The position numbers were made by a program, and so were the translations under genes. From positions 2,148,543-2,212,542 of the forward strand of contig JACSVZ010000007.1 in the NCBI GenBank assembly GCA_014706295.1: 64,000 nucleotides of DNA, given 5' to 3'. This stretch comes from Lycocorax pyrrhopterus obiensis. Lineage: Eukaryota > Chordata > Aves > Passeriformes > Paradisaeidae. Below, in pieces: positions 1 to 11,267 of this stretch. How positions within the stretch are numbered: the first letter of the stretch is position 1; every line of letters begins with the position of its first letter. Under the pieces are notes generated by a model, which was not told the DNA's origin, ran no database searches, and worked only from the letters and a program-made list of their open reading frames with translations.

Positions 1-1489
1 GTGGCTTCTCTCCGAAGCAGTTTGCATTTTTACATAGGAGAAGCACTGCATAATCGTTCTGGGGGGAGAAAGTTTTGCCTGTATTTTTCTCGTGCCGGTG
101 GATGTAGGATTTTGCCATTAATCTGTTCTGCTGTGCAGTTTGCTTAACTGTGGGAAACCTGCTTTCCTCATAAAAACTGCTGCTTTATTTCAAACGCCAG
201 CCTGATTAAATAGGGCTGCGAATAGGAATAGACAAGAGAGGGGTGTTTTGTTTAAAATAGGTGTGGATCTTCCTGCAAGGTGACATTGGTGCAGTTTTAG
301 TATGAAAATACGACCTTTTTTTATATCTTCAGAAGCTGCACGTATGTTGCATGGCCTGTAGTGTGCTCATTTTTAAAGCTGTTCATGTGTTAAGCTGCAT
401 GGTCCTTCTCTGTGGGCTAAAATCCATCACGGTGGCATTCCTAAGAGTTAAAAAAGGCATTCTATTTAATGCTTTGCTTTTTAACTTTCAGTGCAGTTTG
501 CTCCCTTTGTATTTAAAAAAAGAAAATATATCTGTGATGGTATGTCCCATCTCTTGCTCCCCCTCATTTCACATGGGTTCTCCCTTGCCTTGCTTGAGCA
601 TGAAAATTATTCCATGTCTTCATTCTTGGGACATGGCTTTTGCTCTCCCCGTTCCCCACCCCTAAACCTAAACCGCTGCCACCGCGGATTTGCAGGGCTG
701 GAAAAGCTTCGCCAGTTTTAGCCAAACGAAGCGTTTGGAGTCGAAGCAGGGGAGCCAAAGGCACTGCCTGGTCTCTGGGCACTGGTGTGGGTTATCAGTG
801 CTTCGAGCAGGGCTTACTCCCTCTGGGTGAGCCCAACAGTTCCCCCCCAGGTTTTCTCCGTAGCAGCGGGGGCACCTCAGGTGAAAGACCCAAGGGCTTT
901 CCTGCCCGCGTGTGTACGTGACACAGAGGGACAGGCAGGGCTGTCACAGGGCCAGCTGTGCCTCCTGTCCTTAAAAGTGATTTCTTCTGGTCTCTCTTCT
1001 TTGTTATGCACATCTAAATTTAGGAGGGAAAAAAAAAAAATTCTGGTTGATCTTTTTCATCTTTTGCCACCCACCCCACCCCCCTAGTTTGGCCAGATGC
1101 TCTCTCCTGGCTACAGCACATAATTCATTTTTAGGTGGATGTTGCCAGAGTTACAGCATTCTGCCAGGCACACAAAAGGGTTACTCGAGCCAATACCCGA
1201 TATCCTGGAATATCAGAACCCAGCTATCGCCTGGTGCAGCTTGATTTGGCTTGTGTGAGGGAAGGAGCAGGTATTTTCCCCTCTGGAAGTAAGACCTGTG
1301 GATTGCTATTGCAGAGGGGTTGCACTCTGTCCCCAGCATCCTGATCTCCCGTGAGGCACATCCCTCTCACTTCCAGCACCCACCATTTTTTAACCCCAAA
1401 TTGGAATGGCCAATGATAGGCCTGTAGTCAAGTGGTATTTGCAAGCACTCCATAACTTTCTTTTTTTAATGTGGTATTTATTTTTAAAG
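1..1489 (+). other. SHANK2: Intron upstream of the SHANK2 PDZ exon (3' part)
   Basis: This is non-coding sequence ending at the AG acceptor at 1488-1489. I looked for the preceding PDZ exon, which should encode the carboxylate-binding loop and end with the first base of a split alanine codon, and did not find it. A modestly GC-rich patch lies at about 640-960. The open frames there and at 1135-1344 match no protein I recognise and are treated as chance. A T-rich tract at about 1458-1485 precedes the acceptor and could serve as the polypyrimidine tract. Confidence 0.7.
1458..1489 (+). promoter_or_regulatory. SHANK2: Splice acceptor of the PDZ exon
   Basis: A T-rich stretch broken by a short purine-containing segment ends in AAAG just before the coding sequence. 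The site places the exon start at 1490 in the phase expected for a split alanine codon. The purines close to the AG make it a moderate rather than a strong acceptor by eye. Confidence 0.75.
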
Positions 1490-1614
1490 CTGACACACCA
1501 ATTGAAGAATTCACCCCAACTCCAGCCTTTCCTGCTTTGCAGTACTTGGAATCTGTGGATGAAGGGGGAGTAGCATGGCAAGCTGGCCTGAGAACTGGAG
1601 ACTTTTTGATCGAG
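1490..1614 (+). CDS. SHANK2: SHANK2 internal exon encoding the middle of the PDZ domain
   Basis: This single internal exon belongs to a SHANK-family postsynaptic density scaffold, which links GKAP/SAPAP proteins, glutamate receptor complexes and the actin cytoskeleton. It reads in phase as the last two bases of a split alanine codon followed by 41 codons, starting DTPIEEFTPTPAF and ending TGDFLIE. The segment covers the long beta2-beta3 loop, strand beta3 (ALQYLES), helix alphaA (GGVAWQAG) and strand beta4 with the GDFLI motif. From memory of the family, D in ADTPIEEF, Q in AWQAG and T in LRTGD fit SHANK2. SHANK1 has AWRAGLRMG and SHANK3 has VEGVAWKAG. The exon follows an AG at 1488-1489 and ends in GAG before GT at 1615, matching the expected phase-0 junction before the conserved V-N-N segment. 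The peptide-binding loop should lie in the preceding exon and helix alphaB in the following one; neither is visible here. The lack of any stop or frameshift argues for a functional exon. Confidence 0.95.
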
Positions 1615-1620
1615 GTAGGA
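1612..1620 (+). promoter_or_regulatory. SHANK2: Splice donor of the PDZ exon
   Basis: The junction is GAG followed by GTAGGA. The last exon base G, the intronic GTA and the G at +5 fit the donor consensus; G at +4 and A at +6 do not. It sits exactly where the SHANK PDZ coding sequence is expected to split, between the E and V of the IEV motif. Confidence 0.8.
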
Positions 1621-4600
1621 GATCCTGAAATTTGATTCTCAGTGCTCTGTTGGGGAAAGAGTGGTGCTCCCGTTGGAGAATTGGCTCTGGAAAAAAGTGT
1701 GGGATGCCTCTGAGCAGCAAGTTCAGTGGGCTAACACGAGCAACGTGCTTCACTTGATCGATTTAAAACTTCATGCAGCATTCGGGAGAGCAGTGACAGA
1801 GAACAATGGTCAGGCTGGCTGGGAATTTTCTGGTTGTTCTTTTTGTCCTTTGGGAATACACTGCCAGAGATATTTGGGAGGTCGTAGTGTTCTTTGAGTT
1901 ATTGAAATTTAGATGAATTTCAATATTTATTGTAGGCAATCAGTTTTGGTTTCTTCTATGTGTTTTCAGGGAGTAACCAAAATTAATGGCTTTTTATGCA
2001 ACTGTTTCTGCACTCAGAAATATCCCTGGTCTAGTGGTGTTTAGTAACCATGGAGAATAAAGCAAATTACTTTGGCTTGAAATTGAATTTTTCCAACACT
2101 ACACTGTAAATACAAAAAAAAAAAAAAGCAATGGATGTTTTTGCAGTATAAATTGCTTTATAAAAAGGGTATATTTAAATACTCTGTTCATTCGTGCCAA
2201 AAATATCTTCGTGTTTGATATTTTGGAGGATTTTTTGTTGGTGTTTCAGGTTCTGTTTAAATAGTTGGTTCTCCTTTTGAGTGTTGCTGGGCAGTTTGCA
2301 GCAAAACCGTGATTTGAGGTTTTTCTTCCTCTTCCCCCCATAACCTTCTCACAACCAACAAAGGGATGCTGTGGTTCTGTGAAACTGGGTATTGAAAATA
2401 GGTCTTTTGGGATGGATTGACCAAGCCTGGTCTGTAAGATCTATTGATTGTACGTTATTCGATATGTTCTTCTTCAGGCTCATGTATGGCTGGGTAAAAT
2501 ACTTGCCGGTGTTACCACGTTTGTTTCTGCAGAGCTGGCTTTTGCGTGAGGGAGAGGGTACAACATGCAGCTTTTTTTGGAGTGTGCCTTGAACTCCCAT
2601 GGTGATTGAATTTAAATAGTTGCACCACTTCCTCACACTGTAGCCGTGAAAGAACAGGCTTTGCAGGCTTCTAAAGTAAATAGATGTGCATTTTTATCTC
2701 TGTCTTCAAGCACATTTCCCTCGCTGTTTGTTTACTTAAGAAGAAGCGTTTAGCAGAGCGTTAAAGACCAGCTTACAAATGGAACTGCCTCGTTCCCTGG
2801 GCTGGGATCCTTCCAAAGCTCTCCTTGTTCCGCTTAGGTGGGGTTTTGAAACAAGGCTGTGTTTTTAGAGGTTGGTTTCTTGTTAGGCTTTTAATCCACG
2901 GCAAGTATGAGGAGTCTGTACTGGCAGATTGCACAGATAGAATGGATGGTGAACAATGTGCAGTTTAATTCCTTATGGAATGACAAATATGCCCATGGAT
3001 TTTTTTAAGATCTCTGAAGGGATGGAAGCAGTCTGGGTAACTGATTCTGCACAAAGCTTTACTGGTTTTTTGGCAAATGAGAGAAGAATTATAATTAATT
3101 GTCTAGACAATTTACTCCTAGCCTTAGCTTAGAAGAGCAGCTAAACATGCACATACATTGCTGAATCAGGAGGACGTTAATCCATACTCCAGCATATTTG
3201 TAATTAATTCTGAAAGAAGCCATTATTACATGCAAATCAAATCCATTTCTGTGTAATTTATGTTCATCGGGGTTATTCCGTTCTGAATTTTGCAACTTAA
3301 TGAAGAGGATGTGATAATCCTGAGAAATGACAACTTGGCTGTTAGAGGAGACTTTTCTGTTGGAGAAAGGCAGGATTTTTTTCTGCTTTATGGCCATCAT
3401 GCAGTGCACAGCCCTGGCTGGCTGGAGAAAGCCATCTTTAGAGATATTTACAGTGAGGCAAAAGGCTGTTGGAATAGAAGTCCACCTGCACTTCTAGGAA
3501 TGCCACACTACTCCATCTTTTGTGCTGAATGAGATTTAAATTTCCACGGCAGCAAGTGGTTGTCAGCCCCGGTGTAGTCAGCCTGCCTCACTGCTAAATG
3601 ATTTCTCCCGTGACTCTCAAGTTTGTGCCTCTGTGTGTAAGCGCCACCTCAGCCATTTGTAAGTAATATAAAGCATTTATCATAAATGTCACATGAATAA
3701 TAAAAGAGTTAATGGGCAACCAGGATCCTAATCAGTGCCATTTATAACACTCGTGGCAGGCGCCGGGCGTCAGGGAAGGGAGAGTCCGGTTTGGCAGGGG
3801 GCAAAATGAGAGGCAGGGCAGATGTTTCATTCTTGCTTGAGGAGGTTTGGTGGCTCGGGGTCGTGGGGATGAGGGGAACCTCACTCTGGAAAGACAGGTT
3901 TGAGAGGGAGATAGATCCTTTCTTTGGAGAGCACGAGGGCAGGAGAAGCCAGGGCATCGTTTCTTCATGTACAGTTATGGTCTGGAATCTTCTGAAGGAG
4001 GTAGAACTTCGATATCAGCTATGAAACATTACAATAATTCATGTTTGGAGTTGATATACGTGGAGCAGAACAAATAAAAGATCTGTACAAAAAAGGAAGA
4101 AAAGGTGCTGTCTTGCTCCAGCAGACAAACGGAGTAGGGATTACCTGGAACAGCTGGCATTGTATCATACGACTGAGTTTTTATCGAGTGTGCAGTTCCT
4201 GATTTGTCCAACCTGTACAACTAATTTTAACATGAGACTTCAGAGATGAACATTACACTTGCCCTTGGAAGCAGTGCTCACAGAGTCTCCATGGAAATTT
4301 CTGACAGCGTGTGGTTTGTCTCCTCCTTGCTTCAAACCCAGCCGTGGTTTTTGTGATAAAAATTGTAAAGTGTGTAGTGGCTTTCCTGGATAGAGCACAG
4401 GGCAAGTGTACTGGAAAAGTGCAGGAGTAGTTTTAGAGCTGAAGGAGTGAGGCAGAGACAGCTGTCAGTAGATGTGGATTTCCATAAGCAATTCAACAGA
4501 TGCCAGTTCAGTGGGATTTTTTTCTTAGCTTTGATGAACAATCAGAAAACAAGGATTTGGTTGTTATAACTGAGATTTTACAGCGTGCCCTATGTGTTAT

Positions 4601-6567
4601 TTTTCACTATTTTAGTTGATGTTTTCTTGAATCTTGATATCAGCCTGATTAAAAAGATAGATAGAAGTAAAAGCAACATATTAGGCCAAGTGCTAGAAAT
4701 TGCAGTCTCCATTAGAAAGGGGTTAAAACGTTCCAGCCACCACTAATTCCTTTGTAGGTCATTGATAACTCATCAGTGACTGGATTTCTATACTGTAACT
4801 GCTCAAGTTTGTAAAAATACAGAGAGTTCTGCCTTGAAACATGACTTCAAGAATTCTTGAAGGCGGGGTTTTGTTGGAGATTTGCCTTGATGACATAAAC
4901 AAATCTAACCATCTTTGAGTAAAGAAATCCATTAAACTGGAAGGCCTATTTTAACTCAGAATATGGTTTTTTGGAGGGTTTAGTGTGGTGAGATGTAGAT
5001 TGTCTTTTCAAATGAACCCCCAGTGGATTATTAACTATTTGTTCTTGTTGTCCCCATGAGTGTGCAGCTGTTCTGCAGGTGTTGCCTGATGGGGCCCTTG
5101 GGGATTTTTCCTGTCACACAAACAATAACGTTACAATATCAATACTCAGAAAGACGAGTTAATTCTGCAATATTTTACCAGAACAATGCATTTGTTCTCT
5201 AAATGAGGCATTGCAGTTTGCGTTATTGTGCCATAAAATCTCTTCTTTTTCCAGATAAATTGAAATGTTATTGTCTTCGGAATAGCATGGCTGCTTATTT
5301 ACATTCCAGTTAAAATGTAAACTAGACAGACCTGGTGAATTATTCATTTAAAAAATAGAACCTAAAGGGCAAAATCCAAGGTTTAATTTGAGGATCAAAA
5401 CCAGAGATGGTAATAGAAGAAATTTCATCATTTTTCTGCAGAACTCTTCAGCTGGTGCTTGTACTAAAACGTGCAAAGTATCTGTAATATAACTGCCTGT
5501 ATTTCTTCATCCTCGAAAGCTTTTCCAATTTACTAGTACAAACTTCTCTTTACCTGGTTTTGAGTGGAAAATAAACATTTTATTACAGACAGCATTATTT
5601 TGTCATTGCATTAAAGATATCTGTCCTCTGACTGCATGTAAGAAGTAGCAATAAGCATTTAGGGAGACATCTAAAATATCTGAAATATTAAAAAAACCCC
5701 AAAAGACCCCACCTTCATACACAAATAACTTCAAATTCGTATTTAGCAATAGGTTACTGGTTTTATTCCAGTAAGCACTTGATAAAAACTCGAAAACTGC
5801 TGTGGGAAACAAACTTTTAACTTTGTTGTTGCAGCTTAGACTCTGATAATTATGAATATTTTTAGCAATGTTATGCCTTACATTGGTATCCAAAAGCTGG
5901 GTGAGTTAGTGGTTTTACAAAGCCAGCTATTACTGATTCCAGTCCTTTTAGCAACAGAGAAACCTTCTCATCCTTTGATAATCTTCATTAATTACCCCGT
6001 GGCTGCATTTTATTTCTGGTGTGATCTTTGCTCACTTCCACCACCAGATACAAATCTGAATTTATTTTTTTTCTCGGGCAGGCTCATGGGGACCATGGTA
6101 TTTTTTTCTCTCTTGGAAATAGGTGGAGGCTTTGTTAATGGCTTTGTATGAACAGGGATTCTCACGTTGCAGCTGAAAGTTTGCTCATCTGCTCCCAGCA
6201 GTGTGGACACCAGCTCCGTGCGGTGCTTCGTGAGAGTGCTGTGTGTAGGAGGAAGAAAGCAAACCCAGCGTTCTCAGTACGTTTCTGGGGGCTGGGTTTA
6301 GCTCTCACACTTGGGCCTTTTTGGGGCACCAGCAGAGTCAGGTCCACGTTAGTTCAGTGTCTTGCAGGAGGGTTTTTGTTGCCAGCTTGGCTGCTGCTCC
6401 TGCCCTGCCAGGGAGCCTCCCCTTTGGCAGCAGAACAGCCAGGCTGGAGCTGCTCTGTTCCTAGACAGCACCAACTTTGGGTTTGGATCAACTCTACAGA
6501 CATCTTTGTAATGATGAGAGGTTTGCCAAAGCTGCAGCAGCACTGCAGTGTTTGAGCTTCGAGAGAG
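1615..6567 (+). other. SHANK2: SHANK2 downstream intron, segment without genes
   Basis: This segment is AT-rich intronic sequence. A run of 14 A lies at 2114-2127. The open frames here (longest about 100 codons) resemble no known protein. A CR1-like 13-base match at about 2025-2037 is too short to count. The interval 3590-3790 looks like possible conserved non-coding DNA and is listed separately. I see nothing else. Confidence 0.6.
3590..3790. promoter_or_regulatory. Candidate conserved non-coding element
   Basis: This low-repeat stretch is dense in AT-rich, homeodomain-like TAAT/ATTA cores and ends in a short GC-rich segment (GGCGCCGGGCGTC region near 3759-3772) with several CpG. It carries no coding signal. 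The call rests on composition and look alone; no alignment was possible. Confidence 0.2.
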
Positions 6568-6626
6568 GGAGTTCCAGGCTTGGAACTGGATGGTCTTTGG
6601 TTCCTTCCAACACAAACCATTCAGGG
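6568..6626 (+). mobile_element. CR1-like LINE 3'-end fragment
   Basis: The fragment carries the typical avian CR1 3' terminal pattern: a 'ggaactggatggtcttt' segment followed by 'ttccttccaac' and 'aaaccattc'. It is short and 5'-truncated. Its orientation matches the host gene. Confidence 0.75.
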
Positions 6627-9600
6627 ATTTCTTATATAGATACACAGCACCAGTCTGGGCACCACTGTTTTTAAATCTGTATATTTAATTGACACATAGT
6701 TTGATCTAACCAGCCATTAGAAGAAAAAGCTTATTTCTGTGAACCAGTTACTTGTCATCCTCTTGGTGGCACCTGTAAATGATGTCCGCCAAGCACCAGC
6801 AAGCCCCTGACTCTGCTTAAAATGCAGGCTCTCAGAGTGCAAAGAAAAGTTTCTTCCTGTTTTGCTTTTGGAATTCTCCTGCTGAAGTGTAGCTACAGAT
6901 GCGCTGGAGGGTTGGGACAATGGGCTCTTGGAAAAAGAGCAGCTGTGGTACAAGTGGTGAACAGCCTGGTGTATCTGTGCAGCATCTGACTGAGGGAACT
7001 GATTTTTCACTTGAGAAAGAAGTGTTTTACTTTCTTTCCACTTAAACTCAGTGACCGAGGGTTTGGTTTTGTTTATTTTTTTTCTCAGTTTATGTTTTTA
7101 GTGGATGGTGGCAGCTGAATAGAATTACTGTGCCCTCAGCGTGCTTTGGATGTGCACAAACCCGCTGTACATAACTGCTTCTGATTGTTCTTTTTATCTG
7201 TTTTTCACATGTATCCTCTAACCTGTAGGAAGTGATGGTGTTCCAAATGTGCCAGTGGGAGCATAAAAAAGAGGAACAAATCTTGGTTCATTTTTAAAAT
7301 ACATTATTAAGACTGTTACCTTTTTGACATAGATGGAAATGGGCAGACAAAAAAAATTTGGTTCTTAGAAGAGCTCAGTTATTCTCACATAAGCAAATAA
7401 TATGCTTTAAAATAAGACTGAAGTGCAGAGAAGAATGAAAGCCCTTTGCTTTCCAAGCTGTGAGCAAAACTGGGAAGCACTTTCCTTTAGCCTTGACTCT
7501 CCGTGAGGTGTGTATTGGGCTTCTGATTCCCCAAAATGTAACAAGTAGCTCTTTGAAACTCAGAGCTGATTTTTCTGCTTCTTGGAGAGGAGGATTTGCA
7601 AGGAATTGTGATGATAATGGCAGCAACAGTCAGAATTAGCTCCGTGTCCATTCAGTTCCCCATTTTCAGTTTTAAGGCATTTTGGCCTGGATGCCACAGT
7701 ATTTTAGGAGAATTTCCTGACATTCCTGTCCTGGGGGATTCTGCCAAAGCTCGTGGGACTGCGCGTGGAGTGTGGAGATATCCACAGGGAGCCTTCTGAC
7801 TCCTAGTGAGTATGAAAACCACTATTTCCCCAAATTCCTACTACAAAATCCTCTAAAAATAGCAAATTTGTATAAAGTTAAGCTGCTTAGTTTCAGTAGT
7901 CAGTTCTTGGCCACCTAGAAGCCATCCAGTGGCATCTAGCCACCTTGGCAATCCCGGGATTCACATAAAGCCCAGCTCTGGATGGTCTTCACTCGAGCAG
8001 AAATCTGTCCATCCTCTCTTCAAATAACACAGGAATAACGCACCTCTTCCATTTCCCGCTCTCAGGTGCTGGGGTTAAGTATTAAAGCTAACACTAAATA
8101 AATAAATGCCTTTTTTGTGGCGTGGTTGGGCAATTACCACAAGACATTCTATTAAAATTAATTTCCCCGAAGCCCGTTGGCTTTTTTTAGTCTCTGGATA
8201 CTATGGAAACCTGGTTGCTGGAATGGAGCTATATGAAAAACACTACTTGTGCCTGGTATTTTAGGGGAGAAAATACCATTTCTTTGGATTGCAGGATGTT
8301 GCTACAAACCTGCAAAACTGCAGGTGAGGGAAAGGAGATGAGTTGTTTCAAATGGTGGAGAATGAACTGCCAAACTCCTGTTGCTGAGGACAGGACTAAC
8401 CTAAAAATCTGGAATTTTTTCCTTCTTTTTTTTCCTTTTTGCCTTTTTCTGGAGGAGGTGCAAGCATCTTACAAGGAGGAGAAATACTATCACGGGGAGT
8501 TACATGTGTGTGTACATGGTTTCTTCATTTATTTATGGACAGTTTTCTTTTCCCTCTTCTGAGACTGGCAATCAGTTGGTGTGACACTGAAATGCTCAGT
8601 TCATCTGCTGGTTGTGTTTCGTGAACCACAGGTCTGTGCAGAGGTTAGAAGGAAGGTTATGAACATCTGATCATCGTATGCTTCATGAGCAGCAACCTTC
8701 CCCTCTCTCCCTACCCCAAAAATTCAAATTTTCCAAAAAAATATCTTCACTCATGGACCCCTACTAGGCAAATACATCTTTGCTATTATCTCCAAATCTG
8801 AAAAAGCAAATGAGAACTCTGTAGGTGGACATGTACTGTATTTATTTAGGGGTTTTTGGTAGGAATTCCTCAGTGTCATCCTCTTTTAACCTTTACTGTG
8901 GAATGCAGATCCTAAACTGTTCTCGAGGTTTCAGAGGGGTTAAATAAATCCCTCCATGTTGGTACACACAGCAGGCTCCCCACTGCTCCTGTGTGGGTGC
9001 TAAGAACGGCAGAAACACTTGATCTAAGGAAACTCTGAACTTTTGGGTCTGATCTAGCAGAAGCTCTGCATTCCTTTGGTTATTATCGCTTTAACATCCA
9101 ATCTCTAGCATGTGTCTTCTACAGAGAGTGGGTTCAGATTTAATCCATGAATTGCTTTAAAAAAGCAGGAGAAGGCTTCCTTCGCCATTGCTGTTCTCCC
9201 CCGAAGCTGGCTGATGGTAAATACACGGGAATATTCAGTGTTGGAGTTACGCTGAGCTTGATCCCAATAAATGGTGACCATCCCACTCGGAGCTGCTGTG
9301 CTCCTCTGAAACGACTGTGCAGCTCTGCAGGACACCAGTGAGGGAGAAGGTGGCTTTCCAAGGAATCCCTGCCTTGGTTTGTTCCTCTGCCTTCAAAGCA
9401 TTTCCCATGGCTTGTGACTGTGGGGCCCAGCAAAGTCATCTAATAAGCAAATTGAAGTGTACTTTCGATCAATCAGATTAGAAATAACATTTTACGTCCT
9501 GTTGTGCCACTGGTAGGAATCTTCGGAGACTCTTGTATACAACAATGAAGGAAAATAATAATCCTTCATCTCTACCTCATTTTTGCCTCATGTATTCTGG

Positions 9601-10982
9601 CAGCTGTTTGGGGAGCTGGATTTCTTGTTCTCCTCATCCTGTGGCACAAAGTTTTCACTTGTTAGCAAAACATCATTTCTCTGCAGTCGAAATAGGATCT
9701 CCTGTGTTGTCTTCAAGTGATGACTCCTCTGTTTTGGGTTCTGGATGTGGCTGCACTTGAAGGTCTCTGAGGGCTTTGCTGATCAGAGCACTGGGAATTG
9801 TCCTGGCAAAATACACGGAAGCTTCTCAAGAATGAGTATATAGGATGCTAGGATAAGAGTAGGTAGCTAAGTGTTCCTTTATTTGCTGATGAAGAGAAAA
9901 TCTGAAAGCACAGAAGTACATAAAAAGAAGTCATGGAAGAGTTCATTTGCGGCCTGGTACAAAAAGGGTTGGTTCTGGACAAATGTCATACAAAAATCTG
10001 TAAGGCAGATACCAAAGTCTTGTGTTGATTACGTTGTATTTTATTCGAAAAAAATACAAGCAGCAAAATCCAAGAATCCTTTTTTATTTCCCCGCATCAT
10101 TCTCCCCAGTATTTTTTGTTGCAATTATTTCTTCCAGAGCTGTTCTCCAAACAACTGCTCTGGTTTTAAATGGACCCAACCTGTGGCTTTTCAGCCCCAG
10201 ACAGATTTGTGAGAGGCCGTGGTCACTGCTGACAGGCTTGTGAGTTGTTAACTGCATCTGGGGTATTTATTTACACTGGAGGTGACTATGGCTCACTTCA
10301 ACTGCTAAAATAAAGAGAGAATTGTTTTTAAATGGCCAGCAAAACATCCACTGTAAAAATTTTGTAAAAGTTTCTTGGGTTTTTTATATCTAAATGTGCC
10401 TTATTGACTCTGCCTATTTTTGGAGCTGGCTTGTACAAAACCAGATAGATTGGGAATGGAATTGAAGATGGTTTTGCCTGGGAGTAGCTCTTTGGTTCCC
10501 ATAATCCCCTGTGCATTTTTAGAATAGTTTGGAGATATTTAACAGAAATCAAGTGCACACCTAAAAAAGTGGTGGTCTTCAGAGCTGGAGATGATGTAGG
10601 CCCCTGTTATCCAAGACTCAAAGACTAGGAACATTCATCCCCAATTCTCCTTTTCCTATGTTTATTCCCCTGTTTCTTCTCTCTATCCTGAGCAAACCTC
10701 TGCAGAAGTGCTGTTCAGAACTTGGTCCTTTTTGCCCCTTTCTTATGGCGTGAACCCAAATCTGGCTGCTTGAACTTGTTCCTGTTGGGTCTCCCCAAGG
10801 TATTGATTGAGGTGGTTTTCTCTGGGTAAGTCTCGTTCCATGTGCAAAGGTGTGAAAACCTCAGGACTGATGAGACCTGATGCTTGTCCTTGGCAGCTCT
10901 GAAGGTAAAGAAACTTGCCCATGCCCTGACTGGTGGCAAATAATGCAAAATTGGGCAACTGCTGCCGTTTTAAGGCCGTGAT
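6627..10982 (+). other. SHANK2: Intron segment without genes
   Basis: Ordinary AT-rich intronic DNA with simple T-rich patches near 7070-7090 and 8415-8450. The open frames at 8203-8562 and 9871-10212 match no family that I recognise and have no start or splice context. I see no RNA gene or mobile element here. Confidence 0.6.
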
Positions 10983-11267
10983 GGCCTCTGTCTCTTCTCC
11001 CAAGGAACAGGACAAGAGGAAATGGCCTCAAGGTGGACCAGGGGAGGTTTAGATTGGGTGTTAGGCGAAACAGCTCCCCAGAAAGAAGGGCCTAGAACAG
11101 ACTGCCCAGGGCAGTGGTGAAGCCACCATTGCTGGAGGGATTTAAAAGCTGTGTGGATGAGGCACTTGGGCACATGGGTCAGTGGTGGCCTTGGCCTTGC
11201 TGGGTTAGTGGGTGGACTCAGTCATCTTCAAGGGTTTTTCCAACCTAAACCATTCTCTGGTTCTATC
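10983..11267 (+). mobile_element. CR1-like LINE 3' end, about 285 bp
   Basis: Read in order, the segment shows the recognisable CR1 3' region: the 'tctcttctcccaag' block, 'gaggaaatggcctcaag', 'aggggaggtttagattgg', 'actgcccagggcagtggtg', 'ggagggatttaaaag' and the end block 'caacctaaaccattct'. It is 5'-truncated, as most avian CR1 copies are. Its orientation matches the host gene. Confidence 0.92.

Noticed and set aside
745..765. GGAGCCAAAGG as the end of the preceding PDZ exon
   Set aside because: The bases after it are not a GT donor and the upstream sequence does not encode the PDZ loop.
1135..1344. Frame just upstream of the PDZ exon as the preceding SHANK2 exon
   Set aside because: It does not contain the expected FGFVLRGAK segment, and the boundaries and phase do not fit.
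2025..2037. CR1-like 'cctggtctagtgg' match
   Set aside because: Thirteen bases without the neighbouring CR1 blocks can be chance.
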